Source of the DNA: Sindora glabra | Taxonomy: Eukaryota; Streptophyta; Magnoliopsida; Fabales; Fabaceae | Length of the DNA stretch: 64,000 bases | NCBI GenBank assembly: GCA_020226215.1 | Contig: CM035233.1 | Span: forward strand, 28,151,150 to 28,215,149 | Reading direction: 5' to 3' | In this document: positions 1 to 10,586 of the stretch, in pieces | Position numbering within the stretch: the stretch's first letter is position 1 | How the letters are laid out: each line of letters opens with the position of its first letter | Notes under the pieces: generated by a model | What the model was told of the DNA's origin: nothing | Seen by the model: only the letters and a program-made list of their open reading frames with translations | Databases searched by the model: none | Position numbers and translations under genes: made by a program

Positions 1-1225
1 ATAGAGTCCATTGAACATTTATACACTGCAGTAAAACATTTCATTTAAATGAACTGAATAACTTTTGTCCTTTATTATAAATGAAAAACCTTTCTTGTCT
101 AAACAAGAAATAGAAATAATATTCCTGCTAATAGCAAGCACAAAATAATAATCCTCAAATTCTATTACTAAACTAGAAGGTAAGATAGATAATATGTCCT
201 TACAGCTAGTGCAGCAACTCTTGCTCTATTGCTAACTCGTAGGTCCACTTCGCCTTTAGCTAGAGTCCTACTCCTTTGTAGTTCCTGCACATTTGTACAA
301 ATGTGAGAATCGCATCCGGTATCTAATACCCAAGATGTAGAAGTGGACACATTAATTTCTATAACATAGATACCTGAAGCAGAAGTCTCACTTCCCTTCT
401 TCTTTTTCAAATCTTCCAGATAGACTTTGCAATTTCTTTTCCAATGTCCGGTCTGATTGCAATGGAAGCATGTCCCTTCCTTAGCCACACCCCCTTTTGG
501 TTTCAGTGCAGAGGACTTAGACTTAGGCTTGCCTTTGGATTTGGAATCCTTCTTATTTTTGCCCTTGCCTTTTCCCCTACCTTTGCCCTTTTGAACCATC
601 ATTATGGTATTAGGCTTAGTTTTTTGCAAATTTTGTTCAGCAGTTCTTAACATGCTTAACAATTTTGGCAGTGGTTTGTCAATTTCATTCATGTTGTAAT
701 TCATAATAAATTGATCATAACTCTATAGCAATGATTGCAGAATTAAGTCAGTGGCTAACTCTTGACCTAGTGGAGCACCCAATCTCTCAAGGTTCTCAAC
801 ATACCCAATCATTTTGAGTACATGAGGCCCAACAGGGTTTTCTTCTGCCACTTTGCACTGAAACAACGCTTTGTCACCTCAAACCTTTCATGCCGAGCTT
901 AGCCTTCATAAAGCTTCTTAAGATGCTCAAGCATGTCATAAGCTTCCATGTTCTCATGTTGCTTCTGAAGCTTAGAGTCCATGGTAGCCAACATGAGATA
1001 ACCAACATCTAATATGTCATCATGATGCTTCTCATAAGCATCTTTTTTAGCTCGAAGGGCAGTAGCTTCAGGTTCTTGAGGAATAGGTTCTTCTAGGACA
1101 TACATTTTTCGCTCATGTTTAAGGATTATCCTTAAATTCCTGTACCAGTCTAGGAAGTTTATCCCATTCAGTTTATCATTCTCAAGGACCAATCGCAGTG
1201 ATAAGTTATTTGATGTATTAGCCAT
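1..1225 (-). pseudogene. copia gag-protease, start of pre-integrase region (broken)
   Basis: Gag starts at an ATG at 1225 (MANTSNNLSL) and shows the copia gag core (WYRNLRIIL and a YLMLATMD segment). A CCHC zinc knuckle, CFHCNQTGHWKRNC, lies at about 429-470, just after a Lys/Gly-rich basic stretch. The aspartic protease active site LDTG, followed by CDSHICTN, is at about 326. Below base 168 a second frame carries ISRNIISISCLDKKGFSF, matching copy 2, and continues to the window edge. Breaks: an in-frame stop at 899-901, an apparent 1-nt frameshift near 870 and another stop at 723-725. In a live element these proteins form the particle and process the polyprotein. The catalytic Asp and the zinc ligands survive, so decay is moderate. 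Confidence 0.85.
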
Positions 1226-2140
1226 TGGTTATCTATGACACAAATATGCAAAGTAAGTATTAAGTTTAAAGCATTTAATAAGGTCTTTTATTAAATGTAC
1301 CTCCCACTATTTTATTCAAATTAATAGCCCTCACTATTAATTCAGAAAGTCACATTGTCTAAGCTTTCTAGGGGGCCAAGATCCATATTTCACTAAGCCT
1401 TAAGTTAGCTTTGGCTAAACACTTAAAACTTAGTTATTTAGGTAGGCAACACTTGTCAATTGTATCATATACAACTCTTGGATAGTTAGGTGAACAACAC
1501 TTATTCTAGTCCATCTTATAAACTAAAACCCAACTCTATGCCTTTAAGTCTCAATCCTATTGAGATATCCTAGTTAAGTCAGACCCAATGTTTGACATTC
1601 GGATATCACTATTATCCCATTGCGTCTCACCAAGATAAACGAGGTACTTTGCTTTGGCAAACCTACCTTATGTCGATCAAGGCCTTGACGAGTGCCAAGC
1701 ATTGGAAGGCATTATTTAATTATTACTGACTTAATATTTCAAATGAGGGATTTTAACTTATTCGTTATTAGATCTCACCATAACTAGCCTATTTATTCAT
1801 GCATTATATCTAGCATATCTCATACATCATATAAAGTAAATGAATAAAATAGACTATTGCATATCATATATCATGCAATGAATAGAACTATCACATAGTA
1901 GGAACACATTCTATCACATAGTAAATGCATGTTCATCAATATCATCACATAATAAAGAAATCAAAATGTCACATAGTATGGCCCCAAAATTCTATTTTCT
2001 AATGACATTCCTAACTAACTCCTTAGCTTCTTCTTGTCCCATAACTCCTTAGCTTCTCCTTGTCCCATAACTCCTTAGCTTCTCCTTGTTCTAAGCCAAG
2101 AATGCTCCATTGCAATTACAAATTTATAACAAAAACCTCG
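1226..2140 (-). other. copia family-A leader (5' UTR)
   Basis: No coding sequence. The stretch is homologous, in inverse orientation, to the leader of copy 2 (50.5-50.9 kb plus 52.4-52.9 kb): shared blocks include the segment around TTGGCACTC and AAGGTAGGTTTGCCAA. That identifies it as element leader and not host DNA. A 26-bp tandem repeat sits inside it at 2016-2092. Confidence 0.6.
2016..2092. repeat. 26-bp minisatellite, three copies
   Basis: Three head-to-tail copies of a 26-bp unit containing CCTTAGCTTCTCCTTGTC; the first differs by a C/T change and the third decays at its end. It lies in the copia leader and was not seen in copy 2. Confidence 0.85.
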
Positions 2141-3147
2141 AGTTACATTCGGGGGGAGTGAGATGAGAAGAGAATATACATTAGAAAAATAGAGGAAGAA
2201 ACGACAAGTAGGTCGTATTTAAAATCCATCCATAAAAACTCTAAGGGCCATACTATACAACATATTGATGCATCATATGTAATAATTGCTAAGAAATATA
2301 TGTAACCTAAGATAAGCAAGATGATTGACATATATATTTCATAATATAATCATCACAAAAAAAATCATGTTTTAAAACAGCGCCTTAAGAACAAAAATAA
2401 TTTTTGAATGTTTTCTATATGATTCTATGAGGGGTTGTGAGGATAAGGGAAGGTCACACAAGGAAAACCCCTATTAGGTGGAAATAGTTTTGTGGAACGG
2501 TAAGGCCTTGCATTCTTCGCTAAAGGGGAGGTGATGGAGGATGACGAGGACTATAATAGGTTTCAGGGCAGAGGAAAAGTTGAGCAGAGGCTGTCCATGT
2601 CCCTCCATAGTTGTTTCTCGAAAGGAGGATAAGAGAATAAATAAATCACAGGAGGAGAACATTGACCATTCAACTTCTAGGAAGAAAGATTGGTTTTTGA
2701 ATGTTGGAAAATAAATTACACCGATTATGGGATACAGATCGTATCATTAACATTATTGGCTTATTAGACAAGTATTATCTAATTAGTGCAATTCAACATG
2801 TTTAATTAATTATGAACTAACTCTCATTAAAAGTGTTTAGTTCCTCTTTGATTGGGATCATGATCTTTTGTCCTAACCATTGTAGCACATGTGTCATTCA
2901 AGGCATAAGGGACATGATGAATTGATGTCATTCTGACTTTTCTCCAACTTATCATCAATAGTTTGCTCGTAAATATTCACTTATAGTATACCATATCTCA
3001 ATGGCAAAAGATACAATAGAGAAAGTAATTACGTGGATTTGAACTCTTGACCCCTTTATCAGATGTTTTGATGAGAAATTCCTTATCAAATATTTTGATA
3101 AGAAATTTCTTACTTTCTTATTATAGGTAGATGCCACTATCATGAAT
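2141..3147. other. unassigned stretch within copia leader span
   Basis: No supportable gene. The part at about 2470-2690 is less AT-rich and could be eroded LINE ORF1 sequence leading into the fragment at 3148, but I could not match motifs. An imperfect hairpin lies at about 3075-3109 (arms GAAATTCCTTATCAAA and its near complement, 4-nt loop). Confidence 0.3.
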
Positions 3148-3432
3148 CGGATATGTGTAGAAATAGTTTTAATGAAAGAATTATTGGATAAGTTCTCATT
3201 CTAAGGTAAACAATACTGCATCTAATATGAGAGTTCTCAGACTATTTGTTTCAATTATGGTAAGTATGGACATTGCATAGAACATTGCCCCGATGCGGTG
3301 AAAGAGGTACTCATGGCTAATGACTGTACATGTTGATAATGAAACCATTCAAAAAGAGCTTAGATTGGATTAGAATAATAAACTTAAGTATAGTGCGTGG
3401 ATGATCATACAACGGAATCGATGTAGTCATAA
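3148..3432 (+). pseudogene. LINE ORF1 fragment (zinc-knuckle region)
   Basis: Plus-strand translation gives RICVEIVLMKELLDKFSF, then ICFNYGKYGHCIEHC, then after a frame change YSAWMIIQRNR. The same order occurs in ORF1 of the minus-strand LINE at 20815-21345 (RICIEIDLRKQFLFKFKL, ICFNYGKYRYKKETC, GTWMIVQKTRGKYNR). The cysteine-rich segment is the nucleic-acid-binding knuckle of plant L1 ORF1 proteins. Stops and at least one frameshift are present. It lies opposite in strand to the surrounding copia element and close to its leader, so it is either an insertion or a captured piece. Confidence 0.75.
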
Positions 3433-4136
3433 AAAATAGTGAAAAATTGAATTCATCTAACATTCAGATTACAATTTTTCTATCAATAATTGACACATCC
3501 TCAAGTCGAACAATTCGACTCTATGATTGACATTCAAATCATAGTTTCAAAATAGGATTTACATTTGAACACTTTGAATAATTTTAATCATATCAAAACA
3601 GATCCAGCCGTGTTCAATTAAATTAAAGCATATATATACCTCATAGATCGGATTCAACTTAATCACATTAAATGAATTTAAACAAGTCCTTACAGATTCA
3701 AAATTAATCACATTAATTATGTGCAAACTAGGTTATATGCTTTAAATGTAGAGAACATCATATATTCAGAACAGATTCAAGAGTTTATCATATGAAAACT
3801 CAAAATTACGCATGAAACAGATTTGAGTATGAAGCAGAAAAATGCATAATCAGATTCATACAATTAATCTTATTAATTGGTAATTAGATTTGAAATTCAG
3901 ATCATATATATCATATATATATATATATCTACGAAATCAGAACCATACACGAGTTTACATATATCTCATATGTATGTAGTTTAAACAAAAACTGATTTGA
4001 TATTAATTTATCACATAAACATTCATCAAAACATGTAACTTCTGATTTAAATTGAAAATAGATTTGACATATATTTATCATATAAATATTCATCAAAGGC
4101 AATAAAACACATAATCAGAACTATATTTTTACAAGA
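3433..4136 (-). other. leader next to primer-binding site
   Basis: AT-rich with no reading frame of note. Short motifs of the AGATTTGA / CAGATT type recur irregularly. It abuts the primer-binding site, so it is taken as the 5'-most internal region of the copia element. Confidence 0.4.
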
Positions 4137-4137
4137 A

Positions 4138-4149
4138 GCTCTGATACCA
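4138..4149 (-). other. retroelement primer-binding site (tRNA-iMet)
   Basis: On the minus strand the LTR ends in CTAACA, followed after one base by TGGTATCAGAGC, the 12-nt complement of the 3' end of plant initiator-Met tRNA used by Ty1/copia elements. It fixes element polarity and the inner edge of the 5' LTR. Confidence 0.92.
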
Positions 4150-4150
4150 C

Positions 4151-5812
4151 TGTTAGGAATTTAGATTATTACATGCAACGGAAATTCAAAATTTGATCCA
4201 AATTCTACCTAGGATCCATGTAAAAAGCATAAATCAATGATTAGGGTCTTACCTATTGGGCACTCATGTTTCTACTAATCAAAACTTAAGAGCGGATGAA
4301 TCAAATGCCAGCCGGAAGGTACAACGTCTCTACGGTATCTACACGGAGTGAATAACGACTTCTCACTCAGCACGAATCTTTTAGGATGCATTTTTCTCTC
4401 TAGGATTTAGGATTGGATGTTTTCTGAGTGATTTTGAATTTTATAGAAGTTATGAGCATGTATAAAAGTGCTGTACTCAAGTCCCTTTTTATAGAACTTA
4501 GGCAAGCCACAATCCTAGTCCTACTAGGATAATGCTTCCAAAATCGTAATCACACTTAACAACTTATCTTATCCTTATCCTAGAGATAATGAGGAGATAT
4601 AAGACTTATCTATTAATTATCTAATATTAGATAATAATATTATCTCATAATATAAATATTTTATATTAGATAATTGCATATAGTTATCAAATATTAAAAT
4701 ATTATTATCTCATAATATATTTATCTAATATCTGATAACGTAAATATTTGATATTATTTTAATATCAAATAATATTAAATAATAATAATTATATTTATTA
4801 CGTGAAAAATATATTATTATTTAATAATATATATATATATGCACTGAAAATAAGTCTAATTAATTAGATATTAATATAACTAAAGTTCAATTAATTATTA
4901 TCTTATTCCTACTCCTTTTATGTGACCCTGTAGGTTCTTACTATATTGACTAATGACTTATTATTAAGTCTATAGACAGTGAGTGGTATCTAGTAATACA
5001 TCACTGTCACTCAAGTAGTAAGAATATCTGTGATTCGACATCCACTTAATACATGATCAATATTTTACATCATAATCCCTTTTGTAATAATATCCAAATT
5101 GAACTAGAGGTATGGAGTGTGTCATCCTCGCCAATGTTCAATTTATATTTCTTGATACTGAGTAGACTTCAAAATAAATGATCAATATTACATATTGATT
5201 CATTTGAGTATGACCATGCATTTCTAAGTCTCACTCAATCAAGGGATCCAAGGATATATCTCTTATATAAGAGTAATAAAATTCTATCTACATCACTCAC
5301 TTCCCTCTGCATGATTTGTGACACACTCAATCAACGCCCTACTTGTCATCCCGATTAAATGTGACATAGGACGACATTAAAGTGAGTAACCCCTCATGTA
5401 GGAAACTGTAGTAACTTCAGGTCAAAGGACTATATGCAATTGTGACCATATGAGAACTACTAATGACACAAGTCTTATCCATGTAGTATTCTCATATTAG
5501 GTCAGTCCAGTACATCTGTTCACTAACAATGTACTCATATATTGACTTAATATCATATATCTATGATTCATAATCATCAGTCACTATACATGTCAGTTCT
5601 CAATGTACTATTACTATCCCTTTTGTAATAATACTTGACTAGGGGCATTTTAGGAATAGTAAAATTATTCCAGGGACAATTATTATATTAAGTTATAAAT
5701 TGCGCAAAAATTAAAAATAAAATATAATAATTGCATTGCCTAAAATAAAATATAATATATTGTGTATTATTTCAATCATCTATATGATTAGTTCCTAGGA
5801 CACACACCAACA
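4151..5812 (-). repeat. copia family-A 5' LTR
   Basis: 1,662 bp, starting TGTTGGTGTGTG and ending CTAACA on the minus strand, with the usual TG...CA ends. It is homologous along its whole length to the solo LTR at 18642-20314 and to the diverged LTR at 57570-59673. The flanks do not form a target duplication (the inner flank is the primer-binding site), as expected for a 5' LTR attached to an internal region. Confidence 0.9.
4484..4493 (-). promoter_or_regulatory. TATA box of copia LTR promoter
   Basis: TATAAAAAGG on the minus strand, about two-thirds to three-quarters of the way along the LTR. It is conserved at the same relative place in the solo LTR (19969-19978), so it is the probable core promoter for element RNA. 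Confidence 0.6.
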
Positions 5813-6698
5813 AGGTTAAGGGTTATTGGATTATATTGTGACAATGAGGTAATTAAGATAACACTAGAAATTTCTAAAAAGACATCAACTTTACAACTAT
5901 AAAGTATAAACATTTTAAGTACACCTTAATCATCAAACACAATGAAGCATTAGCTAAAATCAAATATTCTACATTTAACATTATAAGTATAAGTAACTAG
6001 CAAAAGAGACTATAAGCTAACACTCATTTATCTAGGGCATCAACCAAGTCTAAATAACTATATTTATTGAGGTCAATTTTATCTAGATTAACTTGGATGT
6101 CATTGTATCTTACTTAAAAGTTATGAAGAAAACTCATTTTGCATAAAAAAAAATCAATATTAGGTAAAACCTTTCACATATTTAGTAAATATCAATGCAT
6201 AAGAAGAAGTCCAAAAACTCATTTTAAAGTAAAATCCCTTTTGCATAAAAAAGGCAAATTTTAATTTTACATCAAACCTAGGAACAAAGCCATTTTTGGA
6301 ACTCAAAACCCATTTTAGAAGTCCAAAGTTCTTTTTTTTTTAAAATTCAAATTAACTTAATCAATTTTTATTTGCAAAGGAAGTTTATTTGAGATAGGCT
6401 CAAATGATTTTTTTTTAAAAATAAATCACATACTAGCATTTATAAGTAAAATCCAACACAAAAAAAGTCATACCTACCTGTAGGCTTAAGAGAGCAAACA
6501 CATGAGCTACAATAGCTAGGACTAGCAATGAGTTGAATAAGATTATGAGATACTTAAAACTGAATTTGATTTTTAACTTGATGAGCCAAGCTTATAAACC
6601 AAATGAGTGGTGCACGAATTGAATAATTTAGATTGTATATTAAATGAGTAAATTTGAATTTAGAAATGTTTAATTAAATTATATTATAAGTTAGCTAG

Positions 6699-6702
<4 letters not shown>

Positions 6703-6741
<39 letters not shown>
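6703..6741. repeat. (TA)n microsatellite
   Basis: About 19 uninterrupted TA dinucleotides. Confidence 0.95.
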
Positions 6742-6742
<1 letters not shown>

Positions 6743-8621
6743 CTTAAGATTAATTAATACATTTATATATAGAGTAATTTTAAATCCTTTTATAATATAT
6801 ATATATTCTAAATTAAATACTTGTTATGAAGAAAAACTAATAACTATAATAATTGTAGTTTAATGTTTCCATTTGAATTTGAATTATAATTAAAATATAA
6901 AAAATAAATGAAGTTAATGATGAATATCATTAACATTATTTTCATTTTAAAATTAAATGTGCAATTATGTGTGCGCAAGAGTTAAAGATAAATGCAATTT
7001 AAGAATATCATTTACAATAGGGTAAGAAAGTGTGAAAACTCTCCAAATGAAAGTTTACATCAAATATTATAAATGATGGGTACAAATGTTCTTACCATAA
7101 AAAGGAAGTAATAATATGAAAATTTGAAGCAATAAAGATTATAAATAGTGACACCAGTTCATGTTTGTTAATCTGTTTAATATTAGTCTAGTAGTTTTTT
7201 TATACAATTTTACACAATTTTGATTTTGGTGATGATAAGTTGAACTGGATATATATTTAGTTAATAAGTTTTCTAGTTAAACCAATTGATATAGTTTAAT
7301 TTTTTGAATACTAATATGAGTTTACCATGTCACGCCTAAACCAATAACCGAGCTTGAGCCAAAAATTGGTTTGAATTGGATTGACCCTAGCTAGGAGTTG
7401 AACAAAATCAGATTGAACTAAGCTTGAGTTAAAACTAATTCAGCTTGACTTGAATTATTTCCAAGCTATAGCAATAGCAATGTGAGAGCTCCTCCTCTTC
7501 TTCATGAGGCCAAAACTTTCGAAATTCTAAAAAATAAATTTTTTTATTGAAACTAATATAAATAAAAGTACATCAACCATTAGCAAAATTAGGTGATCAT
7601 AAATGAAAATAATCATTTCCTAGTATTTGGTCATTAGATGGATTAATGTGTTGAATTTTAGAGTTGAGATAAGAGAAGCACAATAATGGCAAAATTTAGA
7701 GGAGAGGTAATTTGTTTTGGTGATGCAGGGTAAAATATTTTACTTTTAACATATTAACAATATTATATGTATTGAAAATCATATTCAAAATTGAATTTTA
7801 TATGTAAATTAAGGGTTATCATTAAATACAAAACAATAGGATAAATTTATAAAATTCAGTCCAATATATAAAAAGGATTCAAAATTTAATTTTATATTTT
7901 ATTTTTAGTACTTATAACATTTTCTAATAAATAGAATATTTTCTATTATTTTATGGTAATTTTATGTTATTACGGGTTAAAATCAAAGTATCCAATGCTC
8001 TGAGTACGCGGCGACGTGTTATTAGATAGTAAATTTAGAAGTAATTACAACAATCTATTTGTTTTAATTAACAAGTCTATTTAATTGGAAAATTAATTAT
8101 ACTTTTCAATTTTTATTAATTTAAAATAAATTAAAATTAAATGTTGAATGCGATAATAACTGAAAAACCTACAACAACATAAAAGAGTAGAGAAGAATAT
8201 TGTGAAAATGAGTAAAACTACAATTATTTATAAAACTTCATCGGACACGAATGATAAGTAATATTGCAGATGGAATAATAGATTAAGGGGCTGGTAAGGT
8301 TTCAGGGAAGAAGACAAGTAATGTGGAAGAAAGTGTGCGGTTACTACTTCAAAAAATTATTAAATTATAACTTTGAAAATTTATTTATAAATTTTAAATG
8401 GTTTATTACAAATGTTAAATTATATAACTCATAATTTCAGCACATACATTTCTTATAATATCAAATACTTAAAAATTCTCAACTTCCTTAATAATGCAGT
8501 AATATTTGATATTATTTTAAGAGTTTTACTTTTTTTAGATCCAAAATATGAAAAGAGAATATTTTAAATTTTTCATTAAAGTTTGTAATTTTTTAGTGAG
8601 CTGCAAATTTGCTTATGTTGC

Positions 8622-8624
<3 letters not shown>

Positions 8625-8679
<55 letters not shown>
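8625..8679. repeat. (ATT)n microsatellite
   Basis: About 18 perfect ATT triplets. An open frame across them encodes an isoleucine run and is an artefact of the repeat. Confidence 0.95.
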
Positions 8680-8681
<2 letters not shown>

Positions 8682-8870
8682 TGTTCCAAATTTTCATATG
8701 AAAATTGTAAGATTTTATAAAAATGCAACTCCATATTTTAAATACTTACAATTTTATATGAAACAAGCTTACAAATGTTATATAAAAACCATAATTCTTT
8801 TATAAAACCCAAAACCCAGATGATGGGATAAATGTTAACGAAACATCATTTCAAATTATATACAATTGTT

Positions 8871-9555
8871 TAGGAGTGTAAATGACTGAATCAAGTTAAA
8901 GATTTAACGGCTCAACTTTGAACTTATTAAAAATAAATGAATTTGGATTCCTTAAGTTTGAATTAGTACTCAAGGTCAAGCCTAATTCAATCATAAGTAT
9001 AAATGAATTTATATAGGTTTACTGAAGCAGTATATTATTTATCCAAACTCATCAAACTTAAGCTTGCAACGAAGAAGAATGTAAATAAATTTATACAATT
9101 TTATAAAAATAGTTTATTATTTTAACCAAATTTTAATATATAAAAACTTTTGTTTTACAAATAAACTAAACTCTTTTTTATATGTTTTATTTTATTTATT
9201 AATATAAGTTTTTCTGTGACCATCAAAATTTATTTAAAACATTTATATCAATTATCATATAATACCTATAATTACATTTAATAAAAAATAATAAATATTA
9301 AAAAATCAAATATTTCAATTAATTTAATAAATAATATGATTAAATTTATATATTACATTATTTATATATAATATAAAAATAAAAATATATTTTAATATTA
9401 TTAATTTAATAAATAATTCGAATCAGGTAATACAAATTTTAAATTTGAATTGAATTTAGCTTCTTTAAATTTAATTCAGTTCAACTCAAATTTAAATTAA
9501 AGTTTTTGCTAACCAATTTCAAAGTCTTTGCAAATAATTTGAGTCATTTCCCCTG
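8871..9555. mobile_element. candidate hAT-like MITE
   Basis: Left end TAGGAGTGTAAATGACTG and right end (reverse strand) TCAGGGGAAATGACTCAA form an imperfect inverted pair of the hAT type. The interior is AT-rich and noncoding. No clear 8-bp target duplication was found, so the call is tentative. Confidence 0.35.
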
Positions 9556-9558
9556 ATC

Positions 9559-9756
9559 TTGGATAGCAGACTTAAATCCTTAGCCGACGAAGGCATCGTT
9601 TCTTTGATGGCCAAGAATAAAAAAAGTGAACGGCTCAAATTTGGGGCTGATGATCTTCTGATTTTCTCATCCAACCCCGTAGAGCTTCCTTTTTATTGGT
9701 TATCTCTAGCAACTTTACCGGCAAGTTTGGAATTAGGTGAGGGCCGAGAACACTGA
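9559..9756 (+). other. coding-like GC-raised island, unidentified
   Basis: A roughly 200-bp stretch clearly richer in GC than its surroundings and open in one plus frame with ordinary codon variety (segments such as ADEGIVSLMAKNKK and GADDLLIFSSNP). The open frame reaches back only to a TTG; the first ATG is at 9606. The minus strand is also open over much of it. I do not recognise a family. It may be an exon fragment of a host gene carried or left by a transposon; it directly abuts the right end of the candidate hAT-like element at 8871-9555. Confidence 0.25.
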
Positions 9757-10586
9757 AAAAGAGGAAAAGAAAAAAAAGATATAATTAAATTATAATTTCT
9801 TCTCAATTTATTTATATATTTAAATTTAGATAAGAAAGGGTAATAAAGACTTATATCAAAATATATAACTAATAATATTTGTTTACAATTTTATTTTTTA
9901 AAAAAGTTAATTTAATAATGAGTCTTTTAACAATTTTAAATATAGAATTTTCAAAATATCTCTCCACAATTCCTCCCTCCAACAAATTATTTTATAAATT
10001 AGAATGGGACGTAACTTTTGTTTTTTGTGCAAGATGATCATAAACTTGTATTCTGCATAATTTGATCGATAAGCTTGTACAAATTCATCTACAAAGTGTT
10101 TTATAACTATTTAACATTTTTAGACATGCGTATTACTGATCTAATTTTTCGAGTTATAGATTTTTCATAAAATAAATCTACCCTCATAATTACTTAATTG
10201 TATAAATTTTCTTGTTGTAATACTAAATATTTTTTCTGGGGTTAAAAATCCATCTATAAGAAATTGTTTACGGAAAGAGCAACGTTTGAAAAATACACTC
10301 ATCCCGACTTATAATATAATAATTACTCAAGAAGACATCAATTGATTGAACAGCAGAAAACTAATCTTGATTAACGTTTGGAAAATACACTCATGAATTT
10401 CTTATTTTCACAGTTACCTTGTGTTGATAAAAAATTATAACTAATACTTAGCCCCCCTTTATTTAAAAAAACTATAATTAATACTTTATATCCGTGCAAA
10501 CCAATCATTTGCGAAGATATATTTTTATAAATATATTAAGGGATTGCACAAATTTATGCATTTTAATCAATAAATTAAGAAATGAA
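9757..10586. other. AT-rich intergenic DNA
   Basis: No gene seen. A short direct repeat containing AAAATACACTCAT occurs near 10282 and again near 10378. Confidence 0.5.

Larger units (their letters stand above)
1..5812 (-). mobile_element. Ty1/copia LTR retrotransposon, family A copy 1 (5' part, cut by window edge)
   Basis: Read on the minus strand the order is LTR (5812 to 4151), tRNA-Met primer-binding site, long leader, gag, protease and the start of the gag-pre-integrase region, which runs off the window at base 1. Gag and leader are clearly homologous to the plus-strand copy at 50.5-57.6 kb, and the LTR matches the solo LTR at 18642-20314. The leader span also contains a plus-strand LINE ORF1 fragment at 3148-3432, so other DNA is mixed in. 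Joining gag (1225 and below) to the LTR (4151 and above) as one element is an inference from orientation and from the family match; two overlapping copia remnants are possible. Confidence 0.75.
5813..8870. other. AT-rich intergenic DNA
   Basis: No supportable gene. It contains a TA microsatellite (6703-6741), an ATT microsatellite (8625-8679) and many homopolymer A/T runs. Around 7320-7470, phrases such as CCGAGCTTGAGCC and AGCTTGAGTT resemble small nonautonomous repeats, but I could not set ends. Confidence 0.5.

Noticed and set aside
3020..3055. tRNA T-arm-like phrase (TTGAACTCTTGACC, minus strand GTTCAAATCC-like)
   Set aside because: Matching box A and an acceptor stem were not found at the right distance; not enough for a tRNA or SINE call.
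8548..8805. Plus-strand frame with a long isoleucine run
   Set aside because: The run is an ATT microsatellite; the rest is AT-rich noise.
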